Positions 37,601 through 43,321 of a stretch of 64,000 nucleotides of DNA are shown in pieces. The translations under genes and the position numbers were made by a program. The stretch is from positions 2,925,737 to 2,989,736 of the forward strand of contig OX345644.1 in the NCBI GenBank assembly GCA_947044365.1, in the 5' to 3' direction. The DNA comes from Petrosia ficiformis. Lineage: Eukaryota; Porifera; Demospongiae; Haplosclerida; Petrosiidae. The notes under the pieces are model-generated. The model did not search any database and was not told the origin of the DNA. It saw nothing but the letters and a program-made list of their open reading frames with translations. Every line of letters starts with the position of its first letter. The stretch's first letter is position 1.

Positions 37601-39844
37601 ATGGCATCAAAAACATGACCCCACATGCAACTTTAAATCCTTTCAATTGTAATAACCAATCAATCAGTAATTTTGTTTTTGCAGTGTACATATAGTGTAC
37701 ACGCATGTCACTTTTGTGAAATAAAGAATCATTGATTACAAATGAGGAATGTATTTCAGTGTTCTGCCACACTGGTCGGGAATAACCACTACTCAGATTT
37801 ATTAACCACCACTCAGATGAATTAACCACCTCTCAGATAATACATATATAGGCTACTGAGACAGATTTAAGTATAAACTGGATAAACAGCACTAAATGCA
37901 ATGTAGAATCCAACCACCATTCTAAATATTATAGGCAGAACACTAGTATTAATATGTCCTTGCAAGCTGCTGCTTATCCATGGAAATAATTATGAATGGT
38001 ATAACATGTAGGACAGCATTAACTGTATGTAATTATACTCATGTATATACGCTTTTTGAATTTGCATTAAAATTAAAGTTATAATTGATAAAGCCTAATG
38101 CTATATGAATTCTGTTTGGCCACACAGCTAAAATAGGTCAATGGGTGCAGTCCATTCATATTATTCAGAATGATAGATAACCAAATGAACATTATACATG
38201 TACATACCTTTGCATTAGAAATCTCATTCTTTTTACTTTTTCTCCTAATATAATAATAATAATAGTAATAATACTCAAAATATTGAAGTAATTTATAGTA
38301 TTAGAATCTGTGCGTGTGTGTAAGTATGTGTGTGAGTGTGTGTGTATATATATGAAAATGCATAATTGTATATCTGTATTGAAACATGCAACATCATCAC
38401 TAACTGTTCCAGTGCATCGAGATGTTGCTTAGCCTTGTATTTGTTTGGTGCCAGCAATTTGAAAGTAGCAACTACAGTGTGTTTGATAGAGAGTATAATT
38501 ATTAAAATAATCATAATATTATTAGTATAATCAGGAGCCCATAAGAAGATGGAGCGCCTTACTATGTGTTTTACTTTTCATGGAAACAAGTTCAATTAAC
38601 CAGATGTGAAAAATGGACACTCCAAAGCATGCTAGAATTGAAGAGAGAGACGTTAGCGTAAAGAAACTGAGGTTGTTGCTTTTTGAGGAGCTGTGTAATT
38701 TCACGAGGGATTCCAAAAGCAGCAGCAGGTCAAATGAAGCACCTTTGGTGCGTGGCCTTGCCGCTGTAGCTTAAGGATAGGTTGCAATTGCAACAATTAA
38801 ATAAATGAGATGCTTTGAACTAGTATAATAACTATATTACTTACTGTCAAATTACATAATATACTCTTCCAACAAATATTCATTATCTCATTCTGATTCA
38901 TTACCAAAATATCTATATATATATATATGCCACAACTGTCAGTTACTAAAGATAATTATCCTATAATGAATTGTACATTGTTACAACTACAGTGAGCAAA
39001 AGCATTGAACTTACAGTTTAAATATATGTAATTTGAAAGTCCAACAAAAGTTGAATAATAGCGACCAGTTCAGAAAGGAAGGTATCCCTCTAAACTGACC
39101 TCCACGTTTGATCTCACGTGATTACATTGGGTGTGGGTTATTGCAAGTAAATGGCAGAAACTGGAGAGCTTACAGAGATGTCTGTAACTTGCTAAAACAA
39201 TGTCTGCGGCAAATCTCTTTTCAATACGATTTTGATAAACTTCTTTCTCTACTCTATCAAGTCTTTAAATCAACGCTTAAATTTAAAAAGTTGCGACAAA
39301 CAGACAGAATGACAACCAAAGTGCTAAAGACTCGCCCACGCGTAGGCGCGGCGAGCCCAATAAGTTGTTTTCGTTTGAAACCTATTGGGAGTCCAAAACG
39401 CAAGTCTAATAAGCAAAAAATCATGGCGATGTATATAAGTCTGTCAGTTTATTAATTATTCAAATATTATGCTTTTATACATAATGATAATTATAGTAAC
39501 AGGATTTTTGCACTCTTAAATATTACTTCATATTTTGCAGTATTTGTGCAAAACCATAGTACAATTGTAGTGCAAATACTAGTCCTTACAAGCGACATTT
39601 GGAAAGTCAGGTTTTATTTCCGAACCGGTCTTGACTGGAAAAACGCTCAGAAAATTATATGGAACACTGTGAAAGTAAGAAAAGAGGTGTAAAATTCACA
39701 TGTATTTTATATTTAACTTAAAAAATCTTACCTTGATAACTCGTAGTAAACGTGGCCATTTCTCCCTTTCGATTGTACGAAGAACAGTACCGTATCTCCA
39801 ATGCGCAGCGAAGTTTGCGCAGACGCGCCTTTCACTGTAGACAT
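8559..39844 (-). CDS. ITPR-like: Inositol 1,4,5-trisphosphate receptor-like calcium channel (whole gene, ~70 exons)
   Basis: A large multi-exon gene encoding a homologue of the IP3 receptor, the ER-membrane calcium-release channel. I traced exons from splice sites and homology. They total about 7.7 kb, or about 2,580 codons, against roughly 2,700 in animal receptors. The order is as in the family: N-terminal beta-trefoil/MIR, RIH, armadillo-like solenoid, RIH-associated domain, channel, C-terminal zinc-finger tail. I prefer the ATG at 39844, 11 codons before the conserved IGD, over the one at 39916. Almost all junctions keep phase. Unresolved points are one missing exon between 39732 and 38471 and the junctions near 32348 and 20171. 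Oddities are a missing GGGVGD filter and altered IP3 contacts. Many exons are tiny (27-56 bp). The segments are described separately. Confidence 0.92.
9380..9545. repeat. GATA, TA and GA microsatellites in IP3R intron
   Basis: Consecutive (GATA)n-like, (TA)n and (GA)n tracts. Confidence 0.9.
9610..11106 (-). CDS. IP3R-like segment 5: ion channel domain
   Basis: Exons at 11008-11106, 10626-10778, 10276-10499, 9917-10101 and 9610-9774, all in phase. Hydrophobic segments are seen in [16 protein letters not shown], in the 10626 exon, in two runs of the 10276 exon, in [15 protein letters not shown], and in the inner helix [15 protein letters not shown] followed by [13 protein letters not shown]. 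The last is the family signature (compare VIIDTFADLRSE). [15 protein letters not shown] is the S4-S5 linker. Before the inner helix, where animal receptors have HGLRSGGGVGD, the sequence is [12 protein letters not shown]. The span between the second hydrophobic segment and S4 is also about 30 residues shorter than in vertebrates, so S3 may be reduced. Confidence 0.92.
10790..10980. repeat. Intronic TAGTTAACTAA-type repeat
   Basis: AT-rich segment containing AGTTAACTAACTT and AAAAGGGGTTTTA. Related sequence recurs in IP3R introns at about 20649-20852, 21985-22080, 26730-26850, 30905-31035 and 31450-31565. This suggests one MITE family that is heavily diverged at this position. Confidence 0.5.
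11300..16526 (-). CDS. IP3R-like segment 4: RIH-associated domain and linker
   Basis: Exons at 16341-16526, 15799-16038, 12801-12911, 12296-12479, 12074-12243, 11495-11617 and 11300-11346. The [15 protein letters not shown] stretch is the signature of the RIH-associated domain (compare NHNRDLQNFLRCQ). Further on are [19 protein letters not shown] and a Lys/Glu-rich helical stretch ([19 protein letters not shown]). All seven exons are in phase. The 2.9-kb intron between 15799 and 12911 holds a 1.25-kb palindromic MITE and an inverted copy of part of the 12296-12479 exon. Confidence 0.9.
11990..12072. repeat. (CA)n-rich microsatellite in IP3R intron
   Basis: Imperfect CACACA / GGACACATACA tract directly before the 12074 exon boundary. 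Confidence 0.8.
13069..14318. mobile_element. ~1.25-kb nonautonomous element with terminal inverted repeats
   Basis: The left end (AACAAGTGTATATA then GA/A-rich, then CATCCCTAT) is the inverse of the right end (ATAGGGATG, T-run, TCTCTATATACACTTGTT). Nested inside are a second, outer inverted pair (about 13398-13515 against 13915-14030, GC-rich with CCCGGGAATGACGCAACTTCC) and an inner near-perfect palindrome (13541-13830). There is no coding capacity. Other copies or fragments lie at 340-480 and 28190-29395. Confidence 0.85.
13541..13830. repeat. Near-perfect palindrome, ~125-bp arms
   Basis: The left arm (13541-13667) and right arm (13705-13830) are almost exact inverse complements around a ~37-bp spacer. 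The motif GGACGTCAAAACCCTAAAAG in the left arm is mirrored in the right. The near-identity suggests recent formation or ongoing gene conversion. Confidence 0.9.
15215..15265. repeat. Inverted copy of MITE internal segment
   Basis: GTGGAAAGCAATTATAGGGA followed by TGGCCCTATGGGC is the inverse of the segment at 13836-13880 and 28195-28243, which carries a GGCCCGTAGGGCC palindrome. Confidence 0.75.
15448..15508 (+). pseudogene. Inverted micro-copy of an IP3R exon
   Basis: The plus strand reads [16 protein letters not shown]. It is nearly identical to [16 protein letters not shown] in the minus-strand exon 12296-12479. About 50 bp match with few differences, in opposite orientation, 3 kb upstream in the same gene. 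Confidence 0.85.
16788..27571 (-). CDS. IP3R-like segment 3: central armadillo-like solenoid
   Basis: Exons at 27416-27571, 27161-27214, 26888-27091, 26366-26497, 26134-26305, 25885-25972, 25698-25745, 24676-24871, 24184-24493, 23931-24011, 23741-23820, 23562-23654, 23364-23498, 23160-23303, 22107-22234, 21747-21860, 21284-21492, 20428-20594, 20062-20171, 19742-19892, 19451-19520, 19209-19265, 19070-19148, 18492-18571, 18124-18190, 17828-18021, 17739-17766, 17283-17324, 17197-17223, 17095-17149 and 16788-16864. Landmarks are [35 protein letters not shown] and [17 protein letters not shown]. Phases agree except at 20428/20171. The last four to five exons are very short and low in conservation, suggesting a variable linker that may be alternatively spliced. 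Confidence 0.87.
19588..19665. repeat. (GT)n microsatellite
   Basis: About 60 bp of uninterrupted GT repeats followed by degenerate units. Confidence 0.95.
19903..20010. repeat. (ATGT)n microsatellite
   Basis: Pure tetranucleotide tract followed by a degenerate tail. It lies in the intron before the 19742-19892 exon. Confidence 0.9.
20290..20415. repeat. AAT/AAC trinucleotide-rich tract
   Basis: Low-complexity AAT/AAC repeats within an IP3R intron. Confidence 0.85.
20649..20852. mobile_element. ~200-bp MITE with CTAGTGATG ends
   Basis: The left end, CTAGTGATGTTTTAGTAT, is the inverse complement of the right end of the related copy ending at 31565 (ATACTAAAACATCACTAG). It is followed by a CGACCACTTTTAG block and internal AGTTAACTA repeats. 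A diverged inverse end lies near 20837-20852. Confidence 0.6.
20884..21256. mobile_element. ~370-bp element with GTTGCACCTATA ends
   Basis: GGTTGCACCTATACTATTATAGG at the left and TATAGGTGCAACAC at the right form terminal inverted repeats of about 12-14 bp. Subterminal TATAGGCA repeats occur inside. Related TATAGGTGCAAAAC sequence lies at 36060-36135. Confidence 0.6.
22258..23118. repeat. Long CATT/CATA satellite tract (~860 bp)
   Basis: A mosaic of 8- and 12-bp units built from CATTCATT and CATACATT, with interspersed ATACGTGCATTC variants that recur periodically. It sits in an IP3R intron. It creates long artefactual frames of the F-I-H-S/T type, which are not genes. Confidence 0.97.
24925..24995. 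repeat. Small foldback
   Basis: GTTTCTAGATGCATAGCAG and CTGCTATGCAACTAGAAAC form inverse arms around a ~20-bp loop. Confidence 0.7.
28005..32896 (-). CDS. IP3R-like segment 2: RIH (alpha) domain
   Basis: Exons at 32815-32896, 32676-32755, 32493-32543, about 32348-32433, 32119-32253, 31253-31308, 31085-31199, 29831-29886, 29582-29648, 29458-29527 and 28005-28042. Landmarks are [45 protein letters not shown] and [15 protein letters not shown], the last matching PRFLDYLSDLCVS of animal receptors. The Arg-Lys pair of the RKN motif is kept, while the paired arginines before the helix are QQ. The junction after 32348 does not phase cleanly with my boundary. A plus-strand proline-rich exon-like ORF lies in the intron at 31.7-32.0 kb. 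Confidence 0.87.
28190..29395. mobile_element. Second copy of the 13-kb MITE, interrupted by another element
   Basis: 28190-28369 and 29043-29395 match the outer parts of the 13069-14318 element in inverse orientation, ending at CTATATACACTTGTT. The two halves are separated by the complete 28370-29042 element, with its 7-bp target duplication. This copy is therefore older than that insertion. It lacks the large inner palindrome. Confidence 0.85.
28370..29042. mobile_element. 673-bp nonautonomous P-like element
   Basis: Terminal inverted repeats of about 37 bp start CATAGATTATATAGACTACG and continue to AAGGGATTGGAAAC. They are perfectly mirrored at 29006-29042. GTTCTAG flanks both ends exactly (28363-28369 and 29043-29049), giving a 7-bp target duplication. 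There is no transposase. The ends share CATAGAT...AGGGATTGGAAAC with the larger element at 57097-59158. Confidence 0.9.
29951..30093. mobile_element. Foldback MITE with GC-rich apex
   Basis: Arms of about 65-70 bp (GATGTGATATAGCC against GGCTATATCACATC, extending to TATACAAAATATA) meet at a CGAGCCTGCGAG apex. It lies in an IP3R intron. Confidence 0.85.
30104..30198. repeat. Adjacent second inverted repeat
   Basis: TGTATGATGGTGACATC and GATGTCACCATCATAC form arms around about 55 bp. It follows directly after the foldback ending at 30093, so the two may be parts of one composite. Confidence 0.7.
31450..31565. mobile_element. MITE copy related to 20649-20852
   Basis: Ends with ATACTAAAACATCACTAG, the inverse of the 20649 terminus, preceded by AGAAGTGGTCATTATCG. 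The left end is indistinct. Confidence 0.55.
31671..32011 (+). CDS. Exon-like proline-rich ORF nested in an IP3R intron (uncharacterised)
   Basis: After a TTTTCTATAG acceptor-like site the plus strand has an open frame of about 110 codons ending at 32011. It reads [13 protein letters not shown], then an acidic [10 protein letters not shown] section, an Asn-rich middle, a seven-proline run (near 31918-31938), and a C-terminus rich in acidic residues and Trp ([11 protein letters not shown]). Its composition is protein-like, unlike the microsatellite frames, and it could be the last exon of a membrane protein with a cytoplasmic tail. I find no upstream plus-strand exon. It may be a trapped exon copy or a chance frame. 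I do not recognise the family. Confidence 0.35.
33225..39844 (-). CDS. IP3R-like segment 1: suppressor and MIR/IP3-binding beta domains
   Basis: Exons at 39732-39844, 38405-38471, 38208-38244, 36962-37045, 36438-36512, 35738-35818, 35485-35594, 34384-34474, 34007-34100, 33674-33775, 33534-33616 and 33225-33296. Family landmarks are [19 protein letters not shown] (compare the FKLCPMNRY of animal receptors), [19 protein letters not shown], [11 protein letters not shown] and [12 protein letters not shown]. Where vertebrate receptors carry the arginine/TTGR contact loop, this protein has [13 protein letters not shown]. An exon encoding about 25-30 residues after the first exon (expected at 38.5-39.7 kb) was not resolved. 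Introns here contain a QRICH/KIAA1958-like element, foldbacks and a tRNA-like SINE. Confidence 0.88.
33868..33990. repeat. (CATC)n microsatellite in IP3R intron
   Basis: About 100 bp of CATC/CATCCA repeats. Confidence 0.95.
34602..35261 (-). mobile_element. 660-bp TIR element carrying a QRICH1/KIAA1958-like fragment
   Basis: ATAGGAAGCCATAAGATGAA at 34602 is exactly mirrored at 35242-35261, and the 22-bp match extends a little further with one indel. Inside, on the minus strand (34791-35100), an open frame includes [37 protein letters not shown] and a basic end. This resembles the domain shared by QRICH1, ZMYM and KIAA1958 proteins, which is thought to derive from Crypton recombinases. There is no ATG in frame after an upstream stop, so this is a fragment. 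Ordinary Cryptons lack terminal inverted repeats, so the fragment may be captured cargo. Confidence 0.65.
35274..35408. mobile_element. Foldback MITE with CTCGGGC apex
   Basis: Arms of about 60 bp (ATAGAACATGACC ... AATGATATTCATAATCCC) are mirrored around the GC-rich apex TCGGGCTACGCCCTC. It immediately follows the TIR element at 34602-35261. Confidence 0.9.
36165..36246 (-). mobile_element. tRNA-like SINE head
   Basis: The minus strand carries a box-A-like AGTGGCTTAGTTGGTTA and a box-B GGGTTCAAATCC at tRNA-like spacing, but no well-formed cloverleaf. It is best read as a tRNA-derived SINE in an IP3R intron. Confidence 0.6.
37347..37687. mobile_element. ~340-bp foldback element
   Basis: The left arm from ACACTGCAAGAACAAAAT and the right arm ending ATTTTGTTTTTGCAGTGT are inverse complements over about 150 bp with scattered differences (for example CTGATTGATTGGTTATTACA is mirrored). 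No coding content. Confidence 0.85.
38500..39731. other. IP3R first intron region; nothing firm seen
   Basis: One small IP3R exon should lie here. A candidate near 38730-38775 (KATHQRC-like reading) does not phase well. A plus-strand frame at about 39310-39455 is weakly protein-like but unsupported. Confidence 0.4.
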
Positions 39845-40219
39845 AGTTAAGTTCTTGGAGTAAACTTCCAGAAGTTTGAATTTCCCGCCGCTAAAATACC
39901 AAGCAAAATTCTCCATAGCAACACGAGTTTCCACTTCTTTTGAATCTGTATTTTGACATGGTTGCTATGTACTGACCAATGAAATGCCTGAATATTAGCC
40001 ACACCTTGCAATTATTAGCCAATTAGTACCGTATGTATGAGCATAGATATAGGGTTGCTGCCCACTTTGCAAAGTGGGCGGCAACGCCAGACTAAGATAT
40101 AACATTCATCCTCTTTATGAAACCAAAGATTATTGTTCTATAATTTTTGATGAAACAGTATGACATAAAGACAAGAGAAGTTTTTAGTGTGGGATTGGCA
40201 GTATCAACAGTGACAGTGA

Positions 40220-41560
40220 GCGAAGCGATGGATACAGGTGATTTGAATTTACAAGAGTACTAGTTGTTGACAACGTCTCAGTGATAGGTCTCTGGAAGCT
40301 TTTGACACTGAAGATGAAGAGATTGATCCATCAATTTCATTAGACGACAGTATAAAATGTGACAGTGAGCATATTAAAGACAATTTCTGCGAGAACTGGA
40401 TTGCACAACTAGAGAGGGAAGATGTTTCTCTTGGATTGTTTTTTTATCATTCCAGTTAACGAGTTTGTTGTGGAAGAAAGAGACAGAAGCTGCTGAACTG
40501 GCTGGAATTATGATAGGAAGGTGAGATCGTACGATACATGATTGGAAAGCAAAGTTTATAGAGAGTGGGGAAGTTCCTGACAGCAAAGAGCGTCAGTAAA
40601 GTGGTTGTGGACTATTAACAAAAAAAGCTGAACTATAGATCCAGGCAAACCCAACAGTGAAGGGAAAACCTAACTTAACCATAGGAAAGTTTTGCCAGTG
40701 GGTGAATGAAATCATTTTACCTAATGTAGACCTAGAACCAGGTTTTCCCAGAAAGATCTCCATAGAGACAGCTCATAGATGGAAGTACGAGTTGGGTTTT
40801 GTAGTGGTTACAGCCAAGAAAGGTGCTTTTGTTGATGGACATGAAAAGGAAGATGTAGTGGAGTATTGGAAAATATTTCATCAAAGAATGGTGACCTTAA
40901 TTTATCAATCTTTCTGACAGAAAATGCTAAATTAGCTCTCCTGAAGGATCTAGAATCTCCAGATAATATTCATAACAAGACTGTAATTTTCTTCCATGAC
41001 GAAAGTACATTCCAGTCCAATGAAGATCAACCCACTTTATGAGCAATAGAGGGCGCTAAAGTTTTGAGATTGAAATCGAAAGAAGCTGGCATAATGGTGT
41101 CAGACTTTATTGATGAAAAGAATGGATACTTGAGTGAAGAGGAATATAGAATGAATTGAAGACGAATCCAAATGCAAAGATGGTGGCTTGTGAATTCCTG
41201 GAGTATGGAGAAGCAAAGGAGGGTTATTGGACCAGCGACAGGTTTATGCATCAAATTGAAAAGGCTTATAGGATTTCAGAAATTAAGTATCCAAAAGCTG
41301 ATGGGTGGAAGCATGTATGGATTCTCAATCATAGTAGTTGCCATGCTGCCATGCCAGATGATGATTTGGATTTTAAATCTATGAATGTAAAACCTGGAGG
41401 AAAACAACGGGTAATGCGGGATAGATTTTGGAATGGCAAGGTACAGAAAAAAAACTTTTCTCTAGGTGTACCTAAAGGTTTGTTAGAGGAAAGGGGTATA
41501 GATACAAAAGGAAAAGGATTTTCTGAGCTCCAAGCGATTCTTTCTCAACATGATGCTCTG
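40220..41560 (+). pseudogene. DDE-superfamily transposase pseudogene
   Basis: Fragments of one protein can be read in order. They are an acidic N-terminus, TIGKFCQWVNEIILPN, PRKISIETAHRWKYELGF, AKKGAFVDGHEKEDVVEYW, FFHDESTFQSNEDQP (first catalytic Asp/Glu region), EYGEAKEGYWTSDRFM, WILNHSSCHAAMPDD and NFSLGVPKGLLEERGI. The HExxV/WxxDHSSCH pattern is that of a widespread eukaryotic DDE transposase family. Here the second catalytic Asp appears as Asn (WILNHSSCH). Stops near 40260, 40460, 40917, 41041 and 41157 and frame changes kill it. I am not certain of the superfamily name. Confidence 0.75.
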
Positions 41561-41797
41561 TTTATTGTGTTTATCGTGTTTACTGTGTTTGTCATTTTTT
41601 ATGTGTTTACTGTGTTTATCCTGTTTACTGTGTTTATCCTGTTTCATATATTTACTGTGTTTCTCGTGTTTAATGTGTTTATTGTGTTTCTCGTGTTTAA
41701 TGTGTTTACTGTGTTTCTCGTGTTTACTGTGTTTATCGTGTTTTGTGTGTTTATCGTGTTTACTGTGTTTATCGTGTTTATCGTGTTTGAGTGAGCT
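41561..41797. repeat. 9/18-bp minisatellite (TGTTTATCGTGTTTACTG)
   Basis: About 25 imperfect 9-bp units alternate TGTTTATCG and TGTTTACTG. They produce F-x-V-F or K-H-D-K-H-S frames on the two strands. The inverse complement recurs at 42232-42292. Confidence 0.9.
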
Positions 41798-42402
41798 TTT
41801 GTAATTAAAACTGCAAGCACTGCAGTTTTTATACATACTGTTAATCTTAGTACTGATTATCTTGTGCTTTTTGGAGTGAAAAAATATGACTAGCCACCTA
41901 ATCTACATGCTTGTGGTTATTATAATTCTCAACTATCCAAGAACTAGTGGAACTAGGCTCCCACCTGAATAGTGTGAACAATAACAGCTGGAATAAGCAT
42001 CCATGGAATTCATAATGTTATGTACCAAAAACAGACATCATGGTGCTACCGCCAATAACTAAAATTTCTAAATTTAAGTGGAAATATCTCCTATTCTTTA
42101 ATTGAGAAATGGCAGCATATCTTTTCATCCTCTATTTCATCACAGCATGCTATATCAGATTGATTTTTAGTAGAGTTCTGGTTAAAAGAAGTGTACACAA
42201 AATTAATGCAAAATACAACAATCATTGACCACGATAAACACAGTAAACACATAAAACACAATAAACAGAGTAAACACATGAAACATGATAAAAAACAGCA
42301 GACAGAGGAAACTATAACTATTAAGTCTTATAAAGTATTATGACATCATAATTTATTACATCATTTGGATCCCTCTACTTGAGTTCAGAGCCCTACGTCT
42401 AC

Positions 42403-42860
42403 TAAATTTAATGATTTTTAAACACTAGGATTTAATTTTAGTGTATTTGTGAGCCACACGTAATATGTCTCACAAGATCACAAAATATATATTTTAGTGT
42501 GTACTAATTCTAGCAATTATTACGTTAGTTGCTAAAATTAGTACATGCAATTAAAAGTAGACTTATACTTCAATATAATTATGAAACAAGCCATTGAAAT
42601 TCCTAATAACACAACACTACAATATCAAGGAAATATACATTGTATTGTATTTACTAACTACTTTATTTATTTATCACATTAAAAAGAAGTTCCTAGGACA
42701 AAATGGAGATAATCACAAAACAAATGGCAGCAGAATAAAATTATTGTGTTCTGACTTGTCATGAAACAAACGTCTTCAAGTTAAGGAGCTTCAGTCGAGT
42801 CTTCCTTTGATGGCAATGAGCCTGACAGAGCTCCAACATGATCACGTGATGTTCGATGCT
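42403..42860 (-). pseudogene. Duplicate of IP3R 3' UTR and last exon
   Basis: Matches 8165-8640 nearly base for base through the 3' UTR, the poly(A) signal and the end of the last exon (…SKEDSTEAP then stop). Inside the exon it diverges, with a small insertion (GGCAATGAGCC) and rearranged sequence around CACGTGATG. It lies immediately 3' of the truncated NUBP1-like coding sequence in the same orientation. Confidence 0.9.
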
Positions 42861-43058
42861 CCATACAACTCTATACAAAATACAATTAACATGTACCAAA
42901 GCAATGCTGTCACATATGCAGTAGTGCTCTCTTGTAATAATGACCCAACTGACATGATTTTGATACCATCGTGAGGTGACCTAATATGATCATTCATACA
43001 TACATACATACATACATACATACATACATACATACATACATGTACATACATACATACA

Positions 43059-43092
<34 letters not shown>

Positions 43093-43136
43093 CATAGTTA
43101 CATACATAATACATACATACATACATATATACATAT

Positions 43137-43167
<31 letters not shown>

Positions 43168-43274
43168 CATATATACATACATATATACATATACATACAT
43201 ATATACATATTACATACATATATACATATTACATACATACATACATACATATATACATATTACATACATACATA

Positions 43275-43321
<47 letters not shown>

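Larger units (their letters stand above)
40060..42300 (+). mobile_element. Broken DDE DNA transposon
   Basis: This interval holds a dead transposase (40220-41560), a minisatellite (41561-41797) and, at 42232-42292, the inverse complement of that minisatellite. The inverted pairing suggests subterminal repeats of one element. I could not define exact termini or target duplications. Confidence 0.6.

Noticed and set aside
38531..38716. Hydrophobic minus-strand frame as the missing IP3R second exon
   Set aside because: Its reading does not resemble the family region and is out of phase with both neighbouring exons.
39108..39455. 115-codon plus-strand frame in the first IP3R intron
   Set aside because: It opens without ATG and has no recognisable domain; the better part ([16 protein letters not shown]) is too short to support a gene.
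40088..40116. ~28-bp match to the IP3R exon at 34007-34100 (CATTCATCCTCTTTATGAAA)
   Set aside because: The match is too short to distinguish from chance or tiny filler DNA; noted only because other IP3R fragments exist nearby.
41483..41836. Minus-strand K-H-D-K-H-S repetitive frame resembling a His/Lys-rich protein
   Set aside because: It is the 9-bp minisatellite read on the other strand, antisense to the transposon remnant.
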